Positions 43,712 through 52,891 of a stretch of 64,000 bases of DNA are shown here, piece by piece. Origin of the DNA: Chryseobacterium sp. T16E-39 (GTDB taxonomy: Bacteria; Bacteroidota; Bacteroidia; Flavobacteriales; Weeksellaceae). The first letter of the stretch is position 1. Each line of letters begins with the position of its first letter. The stretch is from assembly GCF_002216065.1 (NCBI RefSeq), contig NZ_CP022282.1:1116001-1180000 (forward strand), given 5' to 3'. The notes below the pieces were generated by a model. That model did not search any database, was not told the DNA's origin, and saw nothing but the letters and a program-made list of their open reading frames with translations. A program made the position numbers and the translations under genes.

Positions 43712-43758
43712 CAATTAACTCATAACTCATAACTTATAATTCACAACTTATAATTCTT
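43712..43758. repeat. AT-rich tandem low-complexity spacer
   Basis: AACTCATAACTCATAACTTA-like 8-base words and a second half AACTTATAATTC repeat, just before the exonuclease ATG. Confidence 0.55.
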
Positions 43759-43762
43759 AAAA

Positions 43763-44317
43763 ATGGATTTTTGTGCAATAGATTTCGAAACTGCCACCAA
43801 TGATAGAAGTTCGGCTTGTGAACTTGGGATTTGTATTGTTCAGGACTCCCGGATTGTAGAGACTAAAACCTGGCTTATTAAGCCTCCAAGCTTTCCTTAT
43901 TTTAGCAGGTTTAATGTAGCTGTTCATGGCATAGAGCCTGAAGATGTAAAGGACTCCCCTACCTTTGATGAGATCTGGCACGAAGTGGAAGAAATGATGT
44001 ATGGAACATTAATGATTGCACACAATGCAAGTTTTGATGCTGGAGTATTGAGAGGATGTTTAAAGCACTATGATATATTTGCTCCAAAACTAAATTACCT
44101 ATGCAGTATTCAATTGGCAAAGAAATCCTGGAATTATCTCCCGAAGTATGGATTAAAACACCTGTCAGAGTATCATCAGATCAACTTTAATCATCATAGA
44201 GCTGGAGACGATGCAGAAGCCTGCGCTAAAATTTCGTTGTTAGCTTTTGAAAAGCTATTTCTAAGCAGCAATGATGAAATTCATGACTACCTGAAAGCTA
44301 AAATTAAGCAATTATAA
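43763..44317 (+). CDS. DEDDh 3'-5' exonuclease (DnaQ-like)
   Basis: 184 residues. The acidic motifs are IDFETAT near 6-12, IAHNASFDAG near 91-100, and the terminal HHRAGDDA near 148-155 with the His and Asp of the DEDDh type. It is a free-standing epsilon-like exonuclease, not part of a polymerase chain. It converges on apaG with 1 base between stops. It could process RNA or DNA ends; partner unknown. Confidence 0.88.
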   Translation: MDFCAIDFETATNDRSSACELGICIVQDSRIVETKTWLIKPPSFPYFSRFNVAVHGIEPEDVKDSPTFDEIWHEVEEMMYGTLMIAHNASFDAGVLRGCLKHYDIFAPKLNYLCSIQLAKKSWNYLPKYGLKHLSEYHQINFNHHRAGDDAEACAKISLLAFEKLFLSSNDEIHDYLKAKIKQL

Positions 44318-44318
44318 T

Positions 44319-44708
44319 TTAGTTGCTTAAAACTTCTGACAACAAATTAAATTTTGGAATGTCTATTTCAAAACTTTCCTGAGTTTCCATGTTTTTAACA
44401 AGGTATTTTCCACTCATATTCCCTACACCTGAACGCAGCATTACATTAGAGAAATATCCGAAATTTTCACCTGTTGAGATCTCAGGCGTTAATCCGATGA
44501 CACCATCTCCTATGATTTCTGTATATCCAAAACCAACGTCGAAGATCAACCATTTTCTTTTCAAAATCTTGATAGGAAAACCGCCATCATTTTCTATGGT
44601 GATATTATACTTAAATACATACCGGTTTTCAGAAGGGTAACTATTTTTAACATCATATTCAGGAACAACTGAAACTTTGATATTGGAAGTTATTTTTGAG
44701 AACATCAC
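44319..44708 (-). CDS. apaG: ApaG family protein
   Basis: 129 residues, all-beta fold of the ApaG/DUF525 family, with KNSYPSENRYVFKYNITIENDGG near 20-42, GVIGLTPEISTGENFGYFSN near 71-90 and the KYLVKNMETQESFEIDIPKF ending. The name is from E. coli, where it accompanies apaH and is linked to Co2+/Mg2+ resistance; the molecular role is unresolved. No apaH is next to it. Confidence 0.9.
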   Translation of the reverse strand: MMFSKITSNIKVSVVPEYDVKNSYPSENRYVFKYNITIENDGGFPIKILKRKWLIFDVGFGYTEIIGDGVIGLTPEISTGENFGYFSNVMLRSGVGNMSGKYLVKNMETQESFEIDIPKFNLLSEVLSN

Positions 44709-44734
44709 TTAATATTTGTTTAAATAAATACAAA

Positions 44735-44759
44735 AATCTCGCCTTTTTAAAGCGAGATT
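44735..44759 (-). terminator. Terminator of the sucA-sucB operon
   Basis: AATCTCGC/GCGAGATT 8-bp perfect stem with a 9-base loop, 28 nt past sucB. Confidence 0.8.
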
Positions 44760-44787
44760 GTAATTTATATTATAATTTCCTTGAAAT

Positions 44788-46044
44788 TTATAATTCTAAA
44801 GCTTTTCTTTCGTTACCTCCCATTAATATTTCAACAGGATTGTCGATACCTTCTTTTACAGCAACAAGGAATCCTACAGATTCTTTACCGTCGATAATTC
44901 TGTGGTCATAAGACATCGCTACATACATCATTGGACGAATTACAACTTGTCCGTCAACTGCTACTGGTCTTTGGATGATATTATGCATTCCAAGGATTGC
45001 AGATTGAGGAGGGTTAATGATCGGAGTAGACATCATAGATCCGAAAGTACCACCGTTAGTAATTGTAAATGTACCACCAGTCATTTCATCAACACTGATT
45101 TTACCATCTCTTACTTTAGTAGCCAAATCCTTGATGTTAGCTTCAATACTTCTGAAAGTCATATCTTCAGCATTTCTCAATACAGGAACCATTAATCCTT
45201 TAGGTCCAGAAACGGCAATTGAAATGTCACAGAAATCATAGTTTATTTTGAAATCTCCATCGATAGATGCATTTACATCAGGATACATTTGTAATGCTCT
45301 TGTAACTGCTTTAGTAAAGAAAGACATGAAACCAAGTCCAACTCCGTGTTTTTGAGCAAACTCATCTTTATATTGCTTTCTGATTCTGAAGATTTCAGAC
45401 ATATCAACTTCGTTGAACGTAGTTAACATTGCTGTTTCATTCTTTACAGAAACCAATCTTGAAGCAATTTTTCTTCTTAAAACTGAAAGCTTAGTAGTGG
45501 TAGTAGATCTTGATCCATTTGTAGAAGATACGCTTCCCATTGCAGGAACAGCAGCTAATTCAGCATCAGTTTTAGTAACTCTTCCATCTCTACCAGATCC
45601 TGAAACCTGTCCGGCATCCATTCCTTTTTCATCAAGAATCTTTTTAGCAGCAGGAGACGGAGTTCCCGTTGCATACGTTTGAGTAGCCGCTGCAGGTTGC
45701 GCAGCTGGTTTCGGAGCTTCTTGAACTGGTGCAGGCGCAGCTTTAGGAGCTTCCTCTTTTTTCGGAGCTTCAGCAGCAGGAGCCGCAGCACCTTCCGGTT
45801 TAGCTGCATCCATATCAATTAAACAAACTACCTGACCTACTTGTACAACTTCACCTTCTTCTGCTTTTAAAGTAATAACACCACTTTGCTCAGCAGGAAG
45901 TTCTAGAGTTGCTTTATCTGAGTCTACCTCAGCGATTGGTTGATCTTTTTCTACATAATCACCATCTTTCACAAGCCAAGTCGCGATTTCAACTTCTGTT
46001 ATTGATTCGCCCGGTGAAGGAACTTTCATTTCTAAAACTGACAT
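44788..46044 (-). CDS. sucB: Dihydrolipoamide succinyltransferase (E2 of 2-oxoglutarate dehydrogenase)
   Basis: 418 residues. The lipoyl domain has the modified Lys in [13 protein letters not shown] near 43. An Ala/Pro-rich linker follows, then an E3-binding domain ([31 protein letters not shown] near 125-155), and a catalytic domain with [16 protein letters not shown] near the C-terminus carrying the active His. It transfers the succinyl group to CoA. It lies 39 nt after sucA, in the usual pair. Confidence 0.95.
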   Translation of the reverse strand: MSVLEMKVPSPGESITEVEIATWLVKDGDYVEKDQPIAEVDSDKATLELPAEQSGVITLKAEEGEVVQVGQVVCLIDMDAAKPEGAAAPAAEAPKKEEAPKAAPAPVQEAPKPAAQPAAATQTYATGTPSPAAKKILDEKGMDAGQVSGSGRDGRVTKTDAELAAVPAMGSVSSTNGSRSTTTTKLSVLRRKIASRLVSVKNETAMLTTFNEVDMSEIFRIRKQYKDEFAQKHGVGLGFMSFFTKAVTRALQMYPDVNASIDGDFKINYDFCDISIAVSGPKGLMVPVLRNAEDMTFRSIEANIKDLATKVRDGKISVDEMTGGTFTITNGGTFGSMMSTPIINPPQSAILGMHNIIQRPVAVDGQVVIRPMMYVAMSYDHRIIDGKESVGFLVAVKEGIDNPVEILMGGNERKALEL

Positions 46045-46083
46045 ATCGTATTTTTTATTTTTTAATTGATTATTATTAATTGA

Positions 46084-48900
46084 TTAAACCGTTACAGGTC
46101 TTTTTGTCGGAGCATCATTGGTATTAAAAACCTTGTTGATTACCGCATTTTGATTTTTTTCAAACATTTTGTGACTTCCCGGAGCCGGAGCAGCGCTAGG
46201 TACAGCAGCGATTACCTGAATTCCTGTATCTCTGAAATTTCTTAAGATGTAAGACCAAGCCCCCATATTTTCAGGTTCTTCCTGAGCCCAAATTAATTCT
46301 TTTCTGTTTTCATACTTATTGAAAATTTGTTCAATAGCATCAGCTTGTAGCGGATATAATTGCTCAAATCTTACTAATGCAATATTTTCAGCATTAAGTT
46401 CTTCTTTCTTAGCCAGTAATTCGAAATAGAATTTACCTGAACAAAGAACCACTTTTTCTACTTTTTTAGGATCTGCAGTAGGATCATCCAAAATAGGCTG
46501 GAAAGCTCCGGTTGCAAAATCTTCTAATGGAGAAACCACTTTAGGATGTCTCAACAATGATTTAGGACTCATTACGATCAATGGCTTTCTGTAAGTCCAT
46601 TTCAACTGTCTTCTTAGTAAGTGGAAATAGTTAGCTGGTGATGTAATATTAGCCACTACCATGTTTTCGTTGGCACAAAGAGTAAGGAATCTCTCCAATC
46701 TTGCAGAAGAGTGTTCAGCTCCTTGTCCTTCAGAACCGTGAGGCAATAACATTACTAAACCATTTTGAATTTTCCATTTTTCTTCAGCAGCAGCCAAATA
46801 TTGGTCAACAATAATCTGAGCTCCGTTTACGAAATCCCCAAACTGTGCTTCCCAAATCGTTAGTGTGTTTGGAGAAACCATGGCATAACCATAATCAAAA
46901 CCTAAAACACCATATTCTGAAAGATGAGAATTATAAACATCAAATCTATTTTCAGAAACATGTCTTAATGGGATATATTCTTCTTCAGTATCTTCAGTTT
47001 TTACTACCGCGTGTCTGTGAGAGAAAGTACCTCTTTCTACATCTTCTCCGGAGATTCTGATGTTATGACCTTCAGTAAGCAATGTAGCATACGCTAACCA
47101 TTCTCCTAAAGCCCAATCTAAAGAGTTTCCTTCGATTGCTTTTACACGGTTTTCGAAAAGTCTTGTAATCTTATTAATGAATTTCTTATCCGCAGGAAGT
47201 GTTGACATTTTAATAGCCAATTCTTTCAACTTAGACAAATCATATTTAGTATCAACTGAAGACTGCATAGCACCTCTTGCTGCAATTGGATAATTAGTCC
47301 AGTCCTCAGACATAAACACATCCATTACATTTTTCTCTATTTCTTTGGAAGCATCAAAGTCTTTATCTAAAAGAGCTTTGAAATCAGTTTCCATTTTCTT
47401 CAGAATATCATTAGAAACGATACTGTCCTGAATCAATTTATCTTTATAGATTTCTCTTGGATTTGGATGCTTAGAAATCAGCTTATATAAATTAGGCTGT
47501 GTAAATCTTGGCTCATCCCCTTCGTTATGACCATATTTTCTATATCCTAATAAGTCGATATAAACATCTTTTCCAAACTTAGCTCTGAAATCGGCAGCAA
47601 AGTGAATAGCGTGTACTACTGCTTCAGCATCATCTGCATTCACGTGCATTACCGGAGATTCAGTAACTTTTGCGATGTCTGTACAGTATGTAGATGATCT
47701 TGCATCCGCATAATTAGTCGTAAATGAAACCTGGTTATTAACAACAATATGTACCGTACCTCCTGTTCTATATCCTTCCAAAGTCATCATTTGTGCTACT
47801 TCATACACAATTCCTTGTCCTGCAATAGCTCCATCTCCATGGATAATAATGGGTAAGATTTTAGAATAATCTCCTTTATAGGTGTCATCTACTTTAGCAC
47901 GGCAGATCCCTTCTACTAAGGCAGCTACTGTTTCTAAGTGTGATGGGTTTGGAGTTAGGTTAATAGAAACTTCTTCTCCAGAAGCTGTTTTGATTCTTTT
48001 AGAAGATCCTAAGTGATATTTAACGTCACCAGAGAAAACATCTTCTTCAAATTCTTTCCCTTCGAATTCAGAGAAAATCTGCTTGTAAGATTTTCCAAAA
48101 ATATTAGATAATACATTTAATCTTCCTCTGTGAGCCATCCCTAAAACAACCTCATCAACTCCAAGTTGGGAAGATCTTGAAATTAGCTGGTCTAAAGCAG
48201 GAATTAATGTTTCCCCTCCTTCCAGAGAGAATCTTTTCTGACCAACAAATTTGGTATGAAGATAGTTTTCAAAAGCTACAGCCTGATTCAACTTTAATAA
48301 AATCTCAGTTTTTTCATTAGCTGAAAGACTTGGATGGTTTTCGTTTACCTGTAACCATTTTTTGATAAAATCTTTCTCTTCAACATTGTTGATGTAAGTA
48401 TATTCAACACCGATTGAATCACAATAGATGTGCTCCAAATGAGTGATAATATCCTGTAGCGTTGCAGGTTCTTTCATTCCTGTTTCAACAGCACAGTTAA
48501 ATTTCGTATTTAAATCCTCCTTGCTCAGACCGAAATTTTCGATGTCCAAAGTAGGCATATAATGTCTTCTTTCTCTTACCGGGTTTGTTTTTGTAAACAA
48601 ATGCCCTCTTGTTCTGTAAGCCTCAATAAGGTTTACAACCTTAAATTCTTTCTTGATGTGCTCAGGAACCTCTCCGTTTGATACCGCCTGAGATATTTGC
48701 TGTACTGCAGGGGCAGCATTAGCTGGAACTTGAATGTATTGGATGTTATCTTCATCACCGTAGTTTTCCAAGGCAAAATCGAAACCTTGAAAGAAGGCTT
48801 TCCATGATGGTTCTAAAGAATCCGGGAATTTTAAGTATTGTTGGTATAAATCCTCAATTAACTGAGAATGAGCTGCGTTTAGGAATGAAAATCTGTCCAT
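46084..48900 (-). CDS. sucA: 2-Oxoglutarate dehydrogenase E1 component
   Basis: 938 residues, thiamine-diphosphate enzyme of the TCA cycle. The N-terminus MDRFSFLNAAHSQLIEDLYQQYLKFPDSLEPSW is typical of OdhA. Residues GMAHRGRLNVL near 258 and IIIHGDGAIAGQGIVYE near 350, followed by IVVNNQVSFTTNYADARSSTYCTD, carry the ThDP/Mg sites; LLPHGSEGQGAEHSSARLERFL near 720 belongs to the second domain. It decarboxylates 2-oxoglutarate and charges the E2 lipoyl domain. A TAAATTTG promoter lies 47 nt upstream. Confidence 0.97.
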   Translation of the reverse strand: MDRFSFLNAAHSQLIEDLYQQYLKFPDSLEPSWKAFFQGFDFALENYGDEDNIQYIQVPANAAPAVQQISQAVSNGEVPEHIKKEFKVVNLIEAYRTRGHLFTKTNPVRERRHYMPTLDIENFGLSKEDLNTKFNCAVETGMKEPATLQDIITHLEHIYCDSIGVEYTYINNVEEKDFIKKWLQVNENHPSLSANEKTEILLKLNQAVAFENYLHTKFVGQKRFSLEGGETLIPALDQLISRSSQLGVDEVVLGMAHRGRLNVLSNIFGKSYKQIFSEFEGKEFEEDVFSGDVKYHLGSSKRIKTASGEEVSINLTPNPSHLETVAALVEGICRAKVDDTYKGDYSKILPIIIHGDGAIAGQGIVYEVAQMMTLEGYRTGGTVHIVVNNQVSFTTNYADARSSTYCTDIAKVTESPVMHVNADDAEAVVHAIHFAADFRAKFGKDVYIDLLGYRKYGHNEGDEPRFTQPNLYKLISKHPNPREIYKDKLIQDSIVSNDILKKMETDFKALLDKDFDASKEIEKNVMDVFMSEDWTNYPIAARGAMQSSVDTKYDLSKLKELAIKMSTLPADKKFINKITRLFENRVKAIEGNSLDWALGEWLAYATLLTEGHNIRISGEDVERGTFSHRHAVVKTEDTEEEYIPLRHVSENRFDVYNSHLSEYGVLGFDYGYAMVSPNTLTIWEAQFGDFVNGAQIIVDQYLAAAEEKWKIQNGLVMLLPHGSEGQGAEHSSARLERFLTLCANENMVVANITSPANYFHLLRRQLKWTYRKPLIVMSPKSLLRHPKVVSPLEDFATGAFQPILDDPTADPKKVEKVVLCSGKFYFELLAKKEELNAENIALVRFEQLYPLQADAIEQIFNKYENRKELIWAQEEPENMGAWSYILRNFRDTGIQVIAAVPSAAPAPGSHKMFEKNQNAVINKVFNTNDAPTKRPVTV

Positions 48901-48946
48901 TATTACAGTTTATCTATTATTAAAATTTGTTTGTATAATTAATCCT

Positions 48947-48954
48947 CAAATTTA
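48947..48954 (-). promoter_or_regulatory. Promoter -7 box of sucA-sucB
   Basis: TAAATTTG on the minus strand, predicted leader about 43 nt. Confidence 0.58.
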
Positions 48955-49023
48955 ATAAAAAAAACCGACTTGGGACAGCCCTAAAATATTAAAAAAACTA
49001 TAAAAGAAATAAATTCTGTAAAT

Positions 49024-50064
49024 TTACTTGTACACTGATAATGAAAGCTTCATATTCACATCCTGATCCTCCATAGGGCGTTCTATAAAAACCTGACGAA
49101 TGTCACCAAAACGCATTTCATCTTTCTTTGCTTTTTGAATTAATTGTTGGATGACCTTTACTCTTCCGGCATAAGTTCCTTTGTAATACATCACATAATT
49201 CTGAGTAGGACTTACAGATCTGAAACTAAAATTATTATCCGTAATTCCAATCTTTTTAGACAAAGGAATTCCCATAAAATAGGAAACCTCTTTATCTTTG
49301 TAATTATCAGCATCGGTAATAAGGATCGGAAAGCCAAATTCATCCTCTTTTTTGCCCAAATCCATGCTTATGTAATTATAAACTTTATTATAATTCATAA
49401 CAATATTTTTATACAATGCATCTTTCTTATTGGAAGTACTTACATTAATTCCCAACAGAAGCTTTTCTTCTTCATTTTCAACCATTAGGCTGTCATATTT
49501 TATAGCGGCCATCTGATTATCCTTCTCCACTTTGTTTCCTAATACATTTTTCAGATTGATCATACTTTTATCAATATTCTCAGCAAACCTGTCTTCTGTC
49601 CAGAAGTTTTCAACTCTCCTTAAAACAGATAACTTGGGAGTATGTACAAACCAGGTGATTTTCGTCTTTTCAGCTGATAAAGGCTTAAACTTAACATCTA
49701 CAAGTGTTGGATTTTCATTTTGATCTTCAAAAAGCTGATACCTTAAGGTTTGATTAGGATTTTCATATCGAATAAACATTTCTCCATCTCTATCGTTTTT
49801 AGGATCAACATAGCTGATTGCGCTTCCCATTCCTTCATAAGGAGTATAATAATCGATATCAATAGACTGGGAATTGGTAAAGAAATTATTCCAGCGCGTA
49901 AAATTCTGTAAATTATTGAATTGATGGAACACTTTATCTACAGGATAGTCTATTTCTTTTTCAATTTTAAAGTTTTTACTATCCTCCACAAAATAGTACA
50001 TGGAAAGTGCATAAGCACCTACCAGCAGAACAACAATTACACTTATTATTTTAAAAAAACGCAT
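49024..50064 (-). CDS. Membrane-anchored SRPBCC/START-like protein
   Basis: 346 residues from MRFFKIISVIVVLL. A frame extension to 50082 exists but contains the promoter. One N-terminal membrane helix is followed by a polyketide-cyclase/START-like domain (FKIEKEIDYPVDKVFHQFNNLQNFTRWNNFF near 33-63), with a second half (about 200-346) of similar length that may be a GyrI-like ligand-binding unit (KKEDEFGFPILITDADNY). Ligand unknown. The promoter is leaderless or nearly so, and overlaps the glgC terminator. Confidence 0.8.
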   Translation of the reverse strand: MRFFKIISVIVVLLVGAYALSMYYFVEDSKNFKIEKEIDYPVDKVFHQFNNLQNFTRWNNFFTNSQSIDIDYYTPYEGMGSAISYVDPKNDRDGEMFIRYENPNQTLRYQLFEDQNENPTLVDVKFKPLSAEKTKITWFVHTPKLSVLRRVENFWTEDRFAENIDKSMINLKNVLGNKVEKDNQMAAIKYDSLMVENEEEKLLLGINVSTSNKKDALYKNIVMNYNKVYNYISMDLGKKEDEFGFPILITDADNYKDKEVSYFMGIPLSKKIGITDNNFSFRSVSPTQNYVMYYKGTYAGRVKVIQQLIQKAKKDEMRFGDIRQVFIERPMEDQDVNMKLSLSVYK

Positions 50065-50068
50065 CGTA

Positions 50069-50099
50069 CAAAAGTAATACAAATAAAAAAAGTGACCAA
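50069..50099 (-). promoter_or_regulatory. Promoter of the SRPBCC gene, directly abutting its ATG
   Basis: TTG at 50099-50097, 20-nt spacer, TACTTTTG at 50076-50069. Predicted start is 50065, one base before the ATG. Confidence 0.7.
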
Positions 50100-50112
50100 T
50101 ATGTTGATCACT
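50091..50112 (-). terminator. Terminator of glgC
   Basis: AGTGATCAA/TTGGTCACT on the minus strand, 9 pairs with one G-U and a CATA loop, followed by T7. It contains the -33 TTG of the next gene. Confidence 0.78.
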
Positions 50113-50133
50113 CTAGTTGTATGTTTTTAATAA

Positions 50134-51402
50134 TTATCCAATATGAGTCCCGGGGGATAAAACCGCTCCCTTTTTCACTACTACAATTCCATCCTGAATG
50201 GAATGGGTTTCAAAGTCTCCATCCTGCAGATGCTTACCTCCGATAATTCTGACATTATCCCCAATGTAGCAGTTTTTATCTAAAATTGCTTTTTCAATAT
50301 AGCAGTACTTACCAATTCCCATATTAGGCTGCCCCTTCCTGTCATTCATTACAATCTCTGTAGTATTCTGATAGAAATCTGAACCCATTACATAAGAATT
50401 TACAATAGTACTTCCTTTATCAATTCTTGTTCTGTTTCCGATTACCGAATTTTCAATTTTATCAGCCATGATAATACAACCGTCCCCAAAAACAGCTTTG
50501 CTCACATAAGACCCATTGATTTTAGATGGGGGAAGCATTCTCGCTCTTGTATAAATAGGCGACGATGAAAACAAATTGAATTGCGGGAAATCCTGACATA
50601 GATCAAGGTTTGCCTCATAAAACGATTCAATCGTCCCTATATCTGTCCAGTACCCTTCATACTGATAACTCAGTGTTGTGTATTTCCCTATTGAATTAGG
50701 AATAATATCTTTCCCAAAATCATCTCCTGCACCTTCATCAAACATCTTTTTAAGAATACTCTTGGTAAATATATAGATTCCCATGGATGCTAAATACTCT
50801 TTTCCTTCGTGTTTGTTATTTTCTGAAACTTCAGATTTCCAGTCTCCTAGAATATCCATTCCGGGCTTCTCCGTAAAAGAAGTAATATTCCCCTCTTCAT
50901 CTGATTTTAAAATTCCAAAACCTGTTGCATCCTTAGCATTCACCGGAATTGTCGCAATCGTAACATCCCCACCCTTTTCGATGTGGAAATCAAGCATTTC
51001 CCGGAAATCCATCTGGTATAACTGATCTCCTGAAAGAATTAAAATATAGTCGTAATCATATTTTTCAAGATGCTTCATCGACTGGCGAACAGCATCTGCG
51101 GTTCCCTGATACCAGCTCTCATTTTCCACATTTTGTTCAGCAGCCAAAATATCCACAAAACCTTTGCTGAAGATATCAAAATGAAAAGAATTTTTAATAT
51201 GAGAATTCAAAGAAGCGGAATTAAACTGCGTTAAAACCAAAATCTTATTCAATCCCGAATTTAAACAATTGGAAATAGGAATATCTACCAGTCTGTATTT
51301 TCCGGCAATTGGAACGGCTGGTTTTGACCTTGAATAGGTTAATGGAAAAAGTCTCGTCCCTCTACCTCCTCCCAAAACAATGGAAATAACATTACGATTC
51401 AT
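50134..51402 (-). CDS. glgC: Glucose-1-phosphate adenylyltransferase
   Basis: 422 residues. Makes ADP-glucose for glycogen synthesis. The N-terminal nucleotidyltransferase domain has VLGGGRGTRLFPLTYSRSKPAVPIAGKYRLVDI, with the signature Gly-rich loop and Lys, and LILSGDQLYQMDF near 121. The C-terminal left-handed beta-helix (about 285-422) is visible as hexapeptide repeats (NSVIGNRTRIDKGSTIVNSYVMG). It follows glgA after 81 nt and ends the glgB-A-C operon. Allosteric ligands cannot be read. Confidence 0.96.
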   Translation of the reverse strand: MNRNVISIVLGGGRGTRLFPLTYSRSKPAVPIAGKYRLVDIPISNCLNSGLNKILVLTQFNSASLNSHIKNSFHFDIFSKGFVDILAAEQNVENESWYQGTADAVRQSMKHLEKYDYDYILILSGDQLYQMDFREMLDFHIEKGGDVTIATIPVNAKDATGFGILKSDEEGNITSFTEKPGMDILGDWKSEVSENNKHEGKEYLASMGIYIFTKSILKKMFDEGAGDDFGKDIIPNSIGKYTTLSYQYEGYWTDIGTIESFYEANLDLCQDFPQFNLFSSSPIYTRARMLPPSKINGSYVSKAVFGDGCIIMADKIENSVIGNRTRIDKGSTIVNSYVMGSDFYQNTTEIVMNDRKGQPNMGIGKYCYIEKAILDKNCYIGDNVRIIGGKHLQDGDFETHSIQDGIVVVKKGAVLSPGTHIG

Positions 51403-51483
51403 AAATATCTTGCGTTTATTTAATTAGATTTATTTCTATTCTTTATACCCATTTATACTATATAAAAGCACTCTTTTAATATC

Positions 51484-52890
51484 CTACTTGTTATATAATG
51501 CTATATATTTCTCCGCTGATTTCTCCCATGAAAAATCAAACTGCATGTTTGACGCGATAAGACTGTCCATTGCGCCTTTTTGATTATAAATAGCAATTCC
51601 TCTATTCATAGCATGTATAACATCATCAACTCCGGGATAAGCAAAATTCAATCCTGCACCCCCCGTTGAGATATCTTCTACCGTATCTTTTAATCCACCA
51701 GTATACCTTACAATTGGAACAGTCCCATACCTCATTGAGTACATTTGATTCAATCCACAAGGCTCCACTCTTGAAGGCATTAATAAGAAATCTGCAGACG
51801 CATATATTTTATGGGACAGATACTCTTTATATCCAAGATCTAAAGCGAAATTACTATACTGATGTTCATATTCCTTTAATTTATTTTCTATATACTTATT
51901 TCCGGAACCCAGAATGATCATATTCAAACCGCCATAACTTTGTCTTATACTTCTCCAAACAACATCAGGCAACAGATCTGCGCCTTTTTCGGTTGCAAAC
52001 CTTCCGATAAAGGCAAATAAAGGAAGTTCAGGCTTTAACCCGTATTCTTTGCAGAGTTTGTCTTTGCTCTTTTTTTTCTGTTCAACTGCATTTTTAATGC
52101 TAAAATTATAATCTAACATAGGGTCTGTCTCTGGATTCCAAACCTCCGTATCAATGCCGTTGATGATCCCATATGCTTTTCCGAACTCTTCACGGACCAG
52201 ACTTTCAAGTCCACGGAAGCTTATGAATAGTTCTTCCAGATATCCTTCCGAAACAGTAGTAAACGCACTTGAACATTTGATCATACAGGCTAAAGGATTA
52301 ATGAATCCATTCCAATCCAAAAGTCCCCATTTATAGTTATCAAACGTAGGCATATAATGTGCCATACTCCAATTCATTATTCCCTGATACTCACCATTGT
52401 GAATTGTTCCAATTGTTTTTACCCCTTTCAAGAATTTAAATTCCGGACAGTTTTCAATCATAAAAGGAACTAATCCTGTATGATAATCATGACAATGTAG
52501 AATGTCGGGACGAATTTCCATTGCGCTTAACCAATGTAAAACACCATGTTGAAATGCTAAAAACTGAAAACTTTCATCCTGATATCCGTAAGGGTTATCC
52601 CGGTCCAGAAGTCCCGGTATTTTCACCATATACAATTCAAACCCCAGAACATCGGTTTTCTCTTTCATTACCACTACCTGAAGCATTGTACCTCCCTGAT
52701 GAATAAAACCATCAAAAACAACATCAAATTCATGATCATGTACAAATGCTTTATTGTACCAGGGCATTACAACCTTTGCATTTACACCTTTTATTTTATT
52801 CTGATATTTAGGTAAAGCTCCTACAACATCTGCTAAACCGCCCACTTTTGCTATCGGATAACATTCCGTGCTGAGATGATATACAATCAT
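51484..52890 (-). CDS. glgA: Glycogen synthase (GT5)
   Basis: 468 residues. Adds glucose from ADP-glucose to growing glycogen. N-terminal KVGGLADVVGALPK near 16 is the nucleotide-sugar motif of GT5; HCHDYHTGLVPFM near 135 and the C-terminal SRVEPCGLNQMYSMRYGTVPIVRYTGGLKDTV near 378-409 are the conserved catalytic segments. It starts 1 nt after the glgB stop, implying coupled expression. Confidence 0.96.
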   Translation of the reverse strand: MIVYHLSTECYPIAKVGGLADVVGALPKYQNKIKGVNAKVVMPWYNKAFVHDHEFDVVFDGFIHQGGTMLQVVVMKEKTDVLGFELYMVKIPGLLDRDNPYGYQDESFQFLAFQHGVLHWLSAMEIRPDILHCHDYHTGLVPFMIENCPEFKFLKGVKTIGTIHNGEYQGIMNWSMAHYMPTFDNYKWGLLDWNGFINPLACMIKCSSAFTTVSEGYLEELFISFRGLESLVREEFGKAYGIINGIDTEVWNPETDPMLDYNFSIKNAVEQKKKSKDKLCKEYGLKPELPLFAFIGRFATEKGADLLPDVVWRSIRQSYGGLNMIILGSGNKYIENKLKEYEHQYSNFALDLGYKEYLSHKIYASADFLLMPSRVEPCGLNQMYSMRYGTVPIVRYTGGLKDTVEDISTGGAGLNFAYPGVDDVIHAMNRGIAIYNQKGAMDSLIASNMQFDFSWEKSAEKYIALYNK

Positions 52891-52891
52891 T

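Noticed and set aside
45555..45818. Leu/Arg/Lys-rich open frame on the minus strand inside sucB
   Set aside because: It is another frame of the Ala/Pro/Glu-rich linker of sucB, and its composition reflects that repeat-like stretch.
49024..50082. Longer start for the SRPBCC protein at 50082
   Set aside because: The extra residues overlap the promoter box, and the membrane helix begins naturally at MRFFKII.
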